Assembly: GCA_036508875.1 (NCBI GenBank) | Contig: DATCGP010000018.1 | Coordinates: 1-22,826, forward strand | Length of the DNA: 22,826 nt | Origin: PALSA-660 sp036508875 | Lineage (GTDB): Bacteria; Actinomycetota; Coriobacteriia; Anaerosomatales; PALSA-660 | Direction of reading: 5' to 3' | In this document: in pieces, positions 1 through 7,791 of the stretch | Layout of the letters: every line of letters begins with the position of its first letter | Position numbering within the stretch: position 1 is the first letter of the stretch | Translations under genes and position numbers: made by a program | The notes under the pieces: generated by a model | What the model was told of the DNA's origin: nothing | Database searches by the model: none | The model's input: only the letters and a program-made list of their open reading frames with translations

Positions 1-9
1 AGGGGAACC

Positions 10-1821
10 GTGCCCGAAAACACGACCGAGCAGCTTCAACACACGTCCCGCACCGTCTTCGGTCTCCACGACTTCCGGCCGCACCAGCTCGAGATCATCG
101 AGCACGTGGTGGCCGGTGGAGACGCGTTCGTGCTCATGCCCACCGGCGGCGGCAAGTCGCTGTGCTACCAGCTGCCCGCGCTGCACCGCGCCGGCACGGC
201 GATCGTCGTGAGCCCGCTGATCTCGCTGATGAAGGACCAGGTCGACGCGCTACAGGCCAACGGCGTCGCCGCGGCCTGCCTGAACTCGTCGCTATCCGCC
301 GAGGACGCCTCCGACACGCTGCGCGAACTGCGCGCCGGCCGGCTCGACCTGCTCTACGTCGCGCCTGAGCGCCTCATGCTCTCAGGCTTTCTCGAGATGC
401 TGCGCACCATGCCGATCGCGCTGTTCGCGATCGACGAGGCACACTGCGTCAGCCAGTGGGGGCACGACTTCCGTCCCGAGTACGTGAAGCTCGGCGAGCT
501 GCGGGACCTCTTCCCGGAGGTGCCCCTTCTCGCCCTCACAGCCACTGCAGACGACCAGACGCGGGAGGACGTCCGCCAGCGGCTGCATCTCACCGGCGCG
601 CCGGTGTTCACCGCCGGCTTCGACCGCCCCAACATCCGCTACACCGTCGAGGACAAGCGCAGCGCCCCGCAGCAGCTCGAACGGTTCATCGCACAGCACC
701 CCACCGACTCCGGCATCGTCTACTGCCTGAGCCGCAAGCGCGTCGAGCAGGTGGCGGCGGCGCTCGTGAAGAAGGGCGTCAAGGCGGCTGCCTATCACGC
801 GGGCATGACCCCGCTGAAGCGGGGCAAGGTCCAGGACGCGTTCGCGGCGGACAAGGTGCACGTCGTCGTGGCCACCGTCGCGTTCGGGATGGGGATCGAC
901 AAGCCGGACGTGCGCTTCGTCGTGCACTACGACATGCCGAAGAACATCGAGGGCTACTACCAGGAGACCGGCCGCGCGGGTCGTGACGGGCTGCCCGCCG
1001 AGGCGCTCCTGCTGTTCGGCATGCAGGACGTCGTGACCGCGCGCGGGCTGATCGAGCGCGGCAGCAACCCCGAGCAGGTGCGGATCGAGATGCACAAGCT
1101 CGCCGCGATGACGGCTTTTGCTGAGGCGACGACGTGCCGGCGGCGCGTGCTGCTGGGCTACTTCGGAGAGATGCTCGATCACGACTGCGGCAACTGCGAC
1201 GTCTGCCTCGACCCGCCCGAGCTCTACGACGCGACGGTGGACGCCCAGAAGGCGCTGTCGGCGGTCTACCGCATGGGCGAGCGCTTCGGCGCGGGTCAGG
1301 TCATCGACGTGCTGGTGGGCGCGAACACCGAGAAGATTGCGAAGTGGGGGCACGACCAGCTCAGCGTCTTCGGTGTCGGCGCCGACCGCAGCCGCGACGA
1401 GTGGACGAGCATCATCCGCCAGCTGATCCACCACGGCTACCTGTACCAGGACATCGCCGAGTACTCAGCGCTGAAGTTCCGACCGAGCGCCCGGGGCGTC
1501 CTGCGCGGCGAGACCGAGCTGCGGTTCGCGCGCCCGCGCGTGCACGTGAAGGCCGACAAGAAGCGCAAGGTCCCACGGTCCGTGGCGCTGTCCGGGTCGG
1601 ACGTCGACGAGGAGATCTTCGAGCGGCTGCGCCAGTTGCGCCGTGAGATCGCCGCCGAGCAGGGCGTGCCCGCGTACGTCGTCTTCAGCGACAAGACTCT
1701 CGCGGACATGGCGGCCCGCAGGCCCCAGACCGCGGACGAGTTCCTGGAGGTGTTCGGGGTCGGTGAGGCGAAGCTGAAACGGTACGGCGACGTGTTCCTC
1801 GAGGCGATCCCGGCGGACTAG
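10..1821 (+). CDS. recQ: ATP-dependent DNA helicase RecQ
   Basis: A 3'-5' superfamily 2 DNA helicase that unwinds recombination and stalled-fork intermediates in the cytoplasm. The 603-residue protein has the full RecQ layout. The Q-motif region (FRPHQLEII) lies near residue 22, Walker A TGGGKS at 45-50, and the DEAH box at 142-145 followed by CVSQWGHDFRPEY. Helicase motif VI, QETGRAGRDG, is near 320-329. The RQC zinc site is intact, with Cys376, Cys393, Cys396 and Cys399, the same spacing as in E. coli RecQ. A C-terminal HRDC domain covers about residues 535-600. The GTG start at 10 is preceded by AGGGGA at 1-6. The next gene converges on it after 27 bp, and no clear terminator is visible between them. 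The gene looks complete, and function is assigned with high confidence from the motifs. Confidence 0.97.
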   Translation: MPENTTEQLQHTSRTVFGLHDFRPHQLEIIEHVVAGGDAFVLMPTGGGKSLCYQLPALHRAGTAIVVSPLISLMKDQVDALQANGVAAACLNSSLSAEDASDTLRELRAGRLDLLYVAPERLMLSGFLEMLRTMPIALFAIDEAHCVSQWGHDFRPEYVKLGELRDLFPEVPLLALTATADDQTREDVRQRLHLTGAPVFTAGFDRPNIRYTVEDKRSAPQQLERFIAQHPTDSGIVYCLSRKRVEQVAAALVKKGVKAAAYHAGMTPLKRGKVQDAFAADKVHVVVATVAFGMGIDKPDVRFVVHYDMPKNIEGYYQETGRAGRDGLPAEALLLFGMQDVVTARGLIERGSNPEQVRIEMHKLAAMTAFAEATTCRRRVLLGYFGEMLDHDCGNCDVCLDPPELYDATVDAQKALSAVYRMGERFGAGQVIDVLVGANTEKIAKWGHDQLSVFGVGADRSRDEWTSIIRQLIHHGYLYQDIAEYSALKFRPSARGVLRGETELRFARPRVHVKADKKRKVPRSVALSGSDVDEEIFERLRQLRREIAAEQGVPAYVVFSDKTLADMAARRPQTADEFLEVFGVGEAKLKRYGDVFLEAIPAD

Positions 1822-1848
1822 CCGCGCCGGGGCCGATCGGGCCGGAGT

Positions 1849-3261
1849 TCAGCCCTGACGCGCCGGCCTCTCGGTGTCGAGCCACGACGGCCGCAGGACC
1901 AGCAGCAACGCCCATCCGAGCAGGATCACGCCGCCCACCAGCACGGCGGTGTCCGGGCCGATCGCCTGCCCGAGCGGGCCGAACGCGAACGCGGACAGCG
2001 GCATGACGCCCATGAAAGCCATCATGAACAGGGCCATCACGCGCCCGCGCAGGTAGCCCGGCACCGCCGCCTGTATCGAGGTCATCACGAGCGAGCTGGT
2101 CGAGATGTACGCCGCGCCGGCGAGCAGCGTGCACACGATCATGACTGGCAGCGTCTGCGCGAACGAGAAGGCGATCACCAGCGCCGAGAACACCACCAGC
2201 GTGACCGGGATGATGCGGCTGCGCTTGATCGTGGCGGGCAGTCCGGCGATACCCAGCGCCCCGATGAGGGCGCCCATGCCGTTGAAGGTGTAGACGATCG
2301 AGTAGAGCTGAGCCACGTCGGCGCCGGGGAAGCGCGCCTGGATGATCGCCGTGAGGATGATCGTATACGGGAAGCCGAAGAACACGAGCAGCGCCGTGGT
2401 CAGGATGAGCATCCCGATCGCGCTGTGTTCGCGCGCGTATGCGATGCCGGCCGTAAGCATCTTCCACGCGCTCGTCTCGCCAGGGTTGTGCGCCGCTTCA
2501 GTCCCGTGACCAGCCCGGAACTCGACGTGGGGCCGGATCGCGAGCAGCGCGGCGATGACGAACAGGAAGCTCAGGGCGTTGATGTAGAAGACGAGCCCCA
2601 TGCCCGCGCCGATGAGCACCATGCTCGCCACGATCGCAGGTCCGAGCATCCGGGATGACTGCAACTGGGCCGAGTTCAGCGCGATGCCGTTCATCAATGA
2701 CTTCCGCGGAACGAGGTCCGGCAGTATCGACTGGAACGCAGGCCCCTGGAACGCGATGAAGATACCGCCGATCAACCCGAGCGCCGAGACGAGCACGAGC
2801 GACAGGACCGGCCGGACAGAGCTGAGCACCTTGGTGTCGTACAGGATGCCGATCGCGGCGGCTTGCACGAGCAGCACCACCTGGATCCAGACCAGCAGCT
2901 TGCGCCGGTCCACCCGGTCCGCGACCGCGCCGGCCGGGATCGCGAGGAACAGCACGGGAAGCCCTGCGAGGCCCTGGACGATGCCGGTGTTGAACGACGC
3001 GCGTGCGGGCTGGATCTCCCAGACGAGGATGGCCAGCGCCGCGTTCTGCATCCAGCTGCCGACGTTGCTCACCAGCGCGCCCGACCAGAACAGAGCGAAG
3101 TCCCGATAGCGGAACGACTCGAACGTGCTGGCCACCCATCCTCGCTTCACCAGCGCTGAGGGGGGTACCAGCGTGTCCGCCTCGACGGTCAGCCGGTCTT
3201 GACCGCCGATGTCCTCGGGGTTCTCAGCAGCGTCGGGGCTGTGGCGTTCATCGTCAGGCAT
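1849..3261 (-). CDS. MFS transporter, EntS/MFS_3-type exporter
   Basis: A 470-residue inner-membrane transporter of the major facilitator superfamily. After a hydrophilic N-terminus of about 50 residues comes FRYRDFALFWSGALVSNVGS, the typical start of the enterobactin-exporter (EntS, MFS_3) subfamily, and then about 12 hydrophobic segments. The loop between TM2 and TM3 carries the MFS signature region AGAVADRVDRRKLL near residues 110-125. A second cytoplasmic signature is GRVMALFMMAFMG in the C-terminal half. The ATG at 3261 is preceded on its strand by GAGGG. The gene lies 10 bp downstream of a small membrane protein on the same strand, so the two are probably co-transcribed. The substrate cannot be read from sequence; drug or siderophore efflux is only what the family suggests. 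Confidence 0.88.
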   Translation of the reverse strand: MPDDERHSPDAAENPEDIGGQDRLTVEADTLVPPSALVKRGWVASTFESFRYRDFALFWSGALVSNVGSWMQNAALAILVWEIQPARASFNTGIVQGLAGLPVLFLAIPAGAVADRVDRRKLLVWIQVVLLVQAAAIGILYDTKVLSSVRPVLSLVLVSALGLIGGIFIAFQGPAFQSILPDLVPRKSLMNGIALNSAQLQSSRMLGPAIVASMVLIGAGMGLVFYINALSFLFVIAALLAIRPHVEFRAGHGTEAAHNPGETSAWKMLTAGIAYAREHSAIGMLILTTALLVFFGFPYTIILTAIIQARFPGADVAQLYSIVYTFNGMGALIGALGIAGLPATIKRSRIIPVTLVVFSALVIAFSFAQTLPVMIVCTLLAGAAYISTSSLVMTSIQAAVPGYLRGRVMALFMMAFMGVMPLSAFAFGPLGQAIGPDTAVLVGGVILLGWALLLVLRPSWLDTERPARQG

Positions 3262-3271
3262 AGGGCCCTCG

Positions 3272-3730
3272 CTAAACGAGTCGGTGGATCAGGTATCCGA
3301 GCGCCTGGCTCGACGCGAGGACCAATGCGGCGATCGCCAGGTGGCGGAGCACTTCGCGGACCGGGGGCTGCTGTCTTTCCCTGGCGATCAGGAAGGTCAG
3401 CAGCACGATGAGCGCCGTGCCCCAGATCAGCGCGACGACCTGGGCGATCAGCGATGAGAACACGAATACGATGCCGATGAAGGTCAGGGAGATGAGCAGC
3501 CGCGCGAGGTAGTTGCTCACGCTGACGTAGCGGGGCGGTACCTCGCCTTGGCTGGCTTCCTCGTGGATGTGGATGCCGAGAGAGTCGCTGATGTTGTCGG
3601 CGATCGCGATCACAAGGAGAGCGGTGACCAGCGCGACCTTGCCCTCGGAACCGGTCCCGAGCCCCACGATCAACGCCATACTGGTGAGGATCGCGGACGT
3701 CGCACCGAAGCTGAAGTACTTGAGTCTCAT
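3272..3730 (-). CDS. Small VIT1/CCC1-like integral membrane protein
   Basis: A 152-residue, very hydrophobic protein with about four to five predicted membrane segments. Its N-terminal half (SFGATSAILTSMALIVGL, then a segment reading IADNISDSLGIHIHEE) resembles the first repeat of VIT1/CCC1 iron/manganese transporters. In that family, acidic residues in an Ala-Asp-x-x-Ser-Asp-like stretch help bind the metal. The protein is shorter than typical VIT proteins (about 230 residues) and lacks an obvious cytoplasmic metal-binding insert, so metal transport is a suggestion only. The ATG at 3730 is preceded by AAGGGG on the minus strand. It is the first gene of a probable two-gene unit with the MFS transporter. 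The 268 bp between it and the divergent dipeptidase hold no gene I can support. Confidence 0.6.
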   Translation of the reverse strand: MRLKYFSFGATSAILTSMALIVGLGTGSEGKVALVTALLVIAIADNISDSLGIHIHEEASQGEVPPRYVSVSNYLARLLISLTFIGIVFVFSSLIAQVVALIWGTALIVLLTFLIARERQQPPVREVLRHLAIAALVLASSQALGYLIHRLV

Positions 3731-3998
3731 GCGGCCCCTTCTGGTGTCCTGCGATCCAGTATAGGGGCAGGACGATGCGTGCGATTCCCGCCGCTACAGG
3801 TGCGGCGTTGCGAGTCCCTTTCTCGCCCGAGCCCGCGGACGAAGCGCGACCGGGCGGTGCCAGGTGGCAGCGCTCCCCGAATCGTTTCACGCTGGAACCC
3901 TTTTCGCTATCTGGCGATGCAAGGCGGCCGGTCATCGGCGACATGGACGAGATCGTGCCGTTGCACCGCCGAACGTGCTATATGCGAACTTGGGTGTG

Positions 3999-4985
3999 AT
4001 GGCATTCGGGCGCGGCGTCTCAGCCCGGTTGGAGCGCGAGAGAACGGCGAGGGTGGAGACGTTGCCGAATCACAACGTTCGTCATGGCATTGGTTTCATC
4101 GACCTGCATCAGGACATGCTGTCCGGTGTGGCGAGGCTGGATGGCGGGTTCCCGGTCTATGGCTCGAGTTACCTCTCGGGTTCCTCCCGCGCGGCAGCGA
4201 TCTGGTCATCGCTGTACCCGGATGCCGCGGAGGCGTCGTTGCTCACCCAGCTCGACGCGCACGACGAGTTCCTGAGGGCGAATGCCGCGTCCCTGCGCCT
4301 GATGACCACGGTCGCGGACGTCGATGCCGAAGACCACCGTACCGGGGTCCTGCCGCATTCAGAGGGATTCAATCTGCCCGGGATCGAGACGCAAGACTTG
4401 GACTGGCTGTGGACCGAGCGTTCGCTGCGCAGCCTCTCGCTGACCTGGAACTACGAGACCGACTATGGCTTCAGCTGCTACCAGGACGTCGCGGCACCGC
4501 TCAAGCACGCCGGTCAGCGGCTGGTCCGCGCGCTCGGGGAGAGCCCCCTGCTGCTCGACCTGGCTCACCTGAACGAAGCCGGCTTCTACCAGTCACTCGA
4601 CCTCTACGCGCCCGCTGTGCTTGTGAGTCACTCGTTCGCGCGAGCGGTCGGCGACCACCCCAGAGGGCTGTCCGATGAGCAGTTGCGGGCGCTCGGCGAG
4701 CACGGCGGTTTGGTGGGACTCGCCTTCGTGCCGGACTTCCTGGGTCGGGGATCGGTCGACGAGGTCCTGCGCCACATCGACCGCATCGTCTCCCTGGCCG
4801 GCGAGGAGGCCATCTCGATCGGCAGTGACTGGGGCGTGACGGACATGGGCGAACTGGGAGACCAGACTTCGCTCCCCGGCCTTCTGGACGCGGTCGCCTT
4901 CAACTACGGCGAGCAGCTCGCGGAGAAGTTCGCATACGCGAACGCCTCGGACTTCCTGAGAGCGCAGCTACCGCTTGCTGTGTAG
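3999..4985 (+). CDS. M19-family (renal/membrane-type) dipeptidase
   Basis: A zinc-dependent dipeptidase of peptidase family M19, which cleaves dipeptides including those with D-residues at the C-terminal position. The metal ligands can be followed in order. H37-x-D39 lies in FIDLHQDML, and the bridging glutamate is in PHSEGFN. A histidine is in LLDLAHLNEAGF, another in VLVSHSFARAV, and an aspartate is in ISIGSDWGVTD. The segment DHPRGLSDEQLRALGEHGG matches the family's HPRNLSD block. No signal peptide is evident, so it is probably cytoplasmic. The start is uncertain: ATG at 3999 has no clear ribosome site, while GTG 4053 and TTG 4062 are in frame, and TTG 4062 lies just after GGTGGAG. The last 18 bp overlap the 3' end of the convergent DUF1611 gene. 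Its location near an ornithine operon suggests a role in releasing amino acids for fermentation. Confidence 0.88.
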   Translation: MAFGRGVSARLERERTARVETLPNHNVRHGIGFIDLHQDMLSGVARLDGGFPVYGSSYLSGSSRAAAIWSSLYPDAAEASLLTQLDAHDEFLRANAASLRLMTTVADVDAEDHRTGVLPHSEGFNLPGIETQDLDWLWTERSLRSLSLTWNYETDYGFSCYQDVAAPLKHAGQRLVRALGESPLLLDLAHLNEAGFYQSLDLYAPAVLVSHSFARAVGDHPRGLSDEQLRALGEHGGLVGLAFVPDFLGRGSVDEVLRHIDRIVSLAGEEAISIGSDWGVTDMGELGDQTSLPGLLDAVAFNYGEQLAEKFAYANASDFLRAQLPLAV

Positions 4986-6167
4986 CTTGCGCCCGAGTTC
5001 GGGGAACGCGTGCACCACCATGTCCACCAGCGCGTCGGGCGATCGCGTGAGTGCGTCCGTCGCGGGGATCCCCAACTCGAGCTCGTAGAGCGTGATCGCC
5101 GCGGACACCTCGGCATCGGTCATGTGTTCGTGGTTGATGGTGAGACCGATGACCTTCGTGTCGGCGAACGTCTCTATGAGGTTGATCTCGCTCGCAGGCG
5201 TCGGCATCGCAACATCGGGGAAGTCGCCGAGCCAGCGTCGCGCGGGCGCGTGCTGCAGGATGACGGCATCGGGCCGACTGCCTCGCAGGACGTAGGTCGA
5301 GGACAGGTATGCGGGGTGGCTCAGGGCGCCCTGCCCCTCGATGAGGATGATGTCCGGGTGCTCTCCCTCGAAGGCCTCGACCACCGTCGCCTCCATCTCA
5401 CCCGAGCAGAACTGCGCCGGGATGGCGTCCAGGGCCAGGCCGTGGCGGGCGCCCTGGATCAAGCTGGTCTGCCCCGTTCCGACCAGGACCGCCTTGATCC
5501 CGCGCGCGTTGAGTGCGTGCGTGAGTATCGCCGCCGTCGTGCGCTTCCCGATCGCGCCGTCGGTGCCGAGCACGGCGATGCGCGGGCAGGTGACGGTCGA
5601 GATGTGACCGGTGAACATCCGCAGGTTCTTCTTGTCCCGGGGGCGCCGCACGTCGGCGATCGTCACGTTGTGCGCGGCAGCCGCCGCCGCGAACTCCGGG
5701 TCGTCGTTCAGGAACTCATGCAGGCCGTTCACGACGTTCATCCCGCGACCGATCGCGTCGAGCACCACGCGACGTTCCGTCGGCGAGAGCATGCCGCTCG
5801 CGGGCGCTACCCCGAAGATGAAGTAGTCCGGGACAGCGCCGGCTAGTTCGATTGCATCTTTCAGATTCGCGCAGATTGGGACTCCGTTCGGGACTCCGTC
5901 GAGCACCTTCCCCGTGTCCATCCCGGCGAGATGGCTGTCGATGACCGAGATGATCTCGTACTTCTCGGAGTGGCGAATCAGCCCGTTGGCCGTCTTCCCG
6001 TCGGCTGCTCCGAAGTTGGCTTCGCAGTAGACGATCGCCGTGCTGCTGACCGGCGCGGCATGGGGTAGCCGATCGCTGAGGCACGACGACGGCACGCTGC
6101 CGGTCGGGGTCCGTTCGAGCTGAGGGGTCCGGTGGCCCGAAGGCCGAACCGATGGGATCGATGGCAT
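4968..6167 (-). CDS. DUF1611 family P-loop protein (DgcN-like)
   Basis: A 399-residue member of the DUF1611 family. The N-terminal domain (about residues 44-190) starts with AIVYCEANFGAADGKTANGL and has a Rossmann-like look. The C-terminal domain begins near 195 with a P-loop, GTDGAIGKRTT (201-211), and includes ILIEGQGALSHPAY, a conserved block of the family. Characterised DUF1611 proteins include DgcN, described as a D-glutamate N-acetyltransferase acting with an epimerase; that is established for other bacteria. Here the neighbours make and use D-ornithine, so a D-amino-acid substrate is an attractive inference but is not shown. The ATG at 6167 is chosen because GAGGAG sits a few bases upstream on the minus strand. 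The first 43 residues are low-complexity and outside the family core. It is divergent from ord, with 267 bp between the starts. Confidence 0.82.
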   Translation of the reverse strand: MPSIPSVRPSGHRTPQLERTPTGSVPSSCLSDRLPHAAPVSSTAIVYCEANFGAADGKTANGLIRHSEKYEIISVIDSHLAGMDTGKVLDGVPNGVPICANLKDAIELAGAVPDYFIFGVAPASGMLSPTERRVVLDAIGRGMNVVNGLHEFLNDDPEFAAAAAAHNVTIADVRRPRDKKNLRMFTGHISTVTCPRIAVLGTDGAIGKRTTAAILTHALNARGIKAVLVGTGQTSLIQGARHGLALDAIPAQFCSGEMEATVVEAFEGEHPDIILIEGQGALSHPAYLSSTYVLRGSRPDAVILQHAPARRWLGDFPDVAMPTPASEINLIETFADTKVIGLTINHEHMTDAEVSAAITLYELELGIPATDALTRSPDALVDMVVHAFPELGRKLHSKR

Positions 6168-6357
6168 GACACTCCTCGGAATGGGGTTGGTCGGTGCGGC
6201 CGGGTCGTCAGGCGAGTCCTTCGCCGGACGCGCGCTTGAGTGGATGTCCGAGGGATCCGGGGCGAGCGCGGACAGACACCATAGCCGGTATGTTCCCTTT
6301 CGCGCGTGGTTGCGTTCGAGGCAGGCATGGGAGCGTTCCGCGCTCGCCCCCCGCGGG

Positions 6358-6385
6358 TTCACGCGCACGGGCTCGACGGTATACA
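6358..6385 (+). promoter_or_regulatory. Putative promoter of the ornithine operon
   Basis: TTCACG at 6358-6363 (4 of 6 matches to TTGACA), a 16-bp spacer and TATACA at 6380-6385 (5 of 6 matches to TATAAT) form a sigma-70-like promoter. It would give a leader of roughly 40 bases before the ord start codon. This is the only reasonable candidate seen in the 6168-6434 gap on this strand. Strength and use are inferred. Confidence 0.45.
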
Positions 6386-6395
6386 GTCTGCATAC
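6379..6395. promoter_or_regulatory. Palindromic operator overlapping the ord promoter
   Basis: The 17-bp sequence GTATACAGTCTGCATAC is an imperfect palindrome. Its two 8-base arms match in 7 of 8 positions around a central T. It overlaps the proposed -10 box of the ornithine operon, as expected of a repressor site. The GTATnC...GnATAC form resembles operators of GntR regulators of the FCD type, but no such regulator gene is in the window. Confidence 0.55.
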
Positions 6396-6434
6396 ACAGG
6401 AGCAGTTTCTGTATCGAGCCGAAGGAGCTCCCGA

Positions 6435-7454
6435 ATGATCAAGGTCGCCGTGTGGGGCGCAGGAATGATGGGCCAAGGACTACTCCGCTACATCCTCGAC
6501 AGGCCGCGCGACCTCGAACTCGTCGGAGTCATAGACCGTCATCCTGAGAAGCACGGCATGACTTTGGGCGGGCTTCTGGGGGAGCACTACGAGCACGACA
6601 TGGCCATCACCGCAGACATCGACGCCGTCCTCGCGCTAGAGCCCGACGTCGTGTGCATCCTGACCGCGAGCAACCTGCACGAGATCACCGACCAGGTCGA
6701 GGCGGCCATCCGCGCCGAGGCGGACGTCATCTGCATAGCGGAGACGCTCTCGTATCCGTGGGCCACGGACGCCGAGTGGGCCGACCACATCGACGAGCTC
6801 GCGCACGAGCACGGAGTAAGCGTGCTCGGCACCGGCATCAACCCGGGCTTCATCCTGGACGCGTTGCCCATCGCGCTCTCCTCGGTCTGTCTGCGGGTCG
6901 CCCGCATCGAGGCCTCGCGCATCAACGACCTCTCGCCCTTCGGGCCCACGGTCATGTCGAGCCAGGGTGTCGGCACCACCGTCGAGCAGTTCGAGGCGGG
7001 CATCGCCGACGGCTCGATCGTCGGCCACATCGGATTCCACGAGTCGATCGGGCTCATCGCGTACGCGCTCGGGTGGGAGATCGACCGCATCGAGGAGAGC
7101 CGCGAGCCGATAGTGAGCACCGTGGAGCGCTCGACGCCGCACGTGCACGTGGCTCCCGGCGACGTGGCCGGCTGCCGCCACATCGCGCGCGCCTACGACA
7201 AGGCGGGCGAGCTCAAGATCGAACTCGTGCACCCGCAGCAGATCCACCCCGAGCTCGAGGGCGTGGACACCGGCGACTACATCCACATCGTGGGAGACCC
7301 GGAGATCAACATGTCGAACTGTCCCGAGGTCCCGGGCGGCAAGGGCACCTACGCCAGTGTCGGCAACTACATCCCGCTCATCGGCGGTGCGGTTCCGGGA
7401 ATCATCACAGTGGTCGACATGCCACTGCCGCGGTTCCTGTCACCCACGGCGTAG
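6435..7454 (+). CDS. ord: 2,4-diaminopentanoate dehydrogenase
   Basis: Oxidative deamination of 2,4-diaminopentanoate to 2-amino-4-oxopentanoate with NAD(P)+, the second chemical step after the mutase in ornithine fermentation. The 339-residue protein begins with a nucleotide-binding Rossmann motif, VAVWGAGMMGQG (Gly8, Gly10, Gly13), followed by a dihydrodipicolinate-reductase-like fold. Landmarks are GTGINPGFILDALP near residues 134-147 and the C-terminal GGAVPGIITVVDMPLP. The ATG at 6435 has AAGGAG at 6422-6427, an ideal spacing that rejects the longer upstream reading frame. It is the first gene of the operon, 13 bp before ortA. The assignment rests on both family resemblance and the complete set of pathway neighbours. 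Confidence 0.93.
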   Translation: MIKVAVWGAGMMGQGLLRYILDRPRDLELVGVIDRHPEKHGMTLGGLLGEHYEHDMAITADIDAVLALEPDVVCILTASNLHEITDQVEAAIRAEADVICIAETLSYPWATDAEWADHIDELAHEHGVSVLGTGINPGFILDALPIALSSVCLRVARIEASRINDLSPFGPTVMSSQGVGTTVEQFEAGIADGSIVGHIGFHESIGLIAYALGWEIDRIEESREPIVSTVERSTPHVHVAPGDVAGCRHIARAYDKAGELKIELVHPQQIHPELEGVDTGDYIHIVGDPEINMSNCPEVPGGKGTYASVGNYIPLIGGAVPGIITVVDMPLPRFLSPTA

Positions 7455-7467
7455 GGAAGGCCCTCAC

Positions 7468-7791
7468 ATGGACGAGACGATGAAGTGCGCCGTCGGCGAC
7501 TGGGTCGAGGTGCGCTATGTGCTCCTCGAGCCCGCCGACCGTGCGGCCAATCTGCCTGCGGATACCGCGGCGCAGCCGTTGCTCGTATGGATCAAGGGGT
7601 TCGCGCGCGCCGCGGCGACCGTGGGCGAGGACCTCGCCATCGACACCACGACCGGGCGGACCGTCACAGGCGTGCTGACCGACGTGAACCCCGGCTACAC
7701 GCACACGTTCGGCCGCCCCGCGCCCGAGCTGACTCACGTGGGCCGCGATCTTCGGGCGCGGCTCGCAGCGTGGCGCAAGGACGGTGAGTGA
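7468..7791 (+). CDS. ortA: 2-amino-4-ketopentanoate thiolase, alpha subunit
   Basis: Small subunit of the thiolase that splits 2-amino-4-oxopentanoate with coenzyme A into alanine and acetyl-CoA. The 107-residue protein contains CAVGDWVEVRYVLLEPADRA near the N-terminus and the conserved NPGYTHTFGRPAPEL block near residues 74-88, typical of OrtA. The catalytic chemistry is attributed to OrtB; the exact role of this subunit is not clear from sequence. The ATG at 7468 follows a GGGAAGG ribosome site that overlaps the ord stop. Its last 8 bp overlap the start of ortB, so the subunits are translationally coupled. Confidence 0.93.
   Translation: MDETMKCAVGDWVEVRYVLLEPADRAANLPADTAAQPLLVWIKGFARAAATVGEDLAIDTTTGRTVTGVLTDVNPGYTHTFGRPAPELTHVGRDLRARLAAWRKDGE

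Noticed and set aside
382..1434. A 350-residue minus-strand open frame opposite recQ
   Set aside because: Antisense shadow of a well-supported helicase; no recognisable motif.
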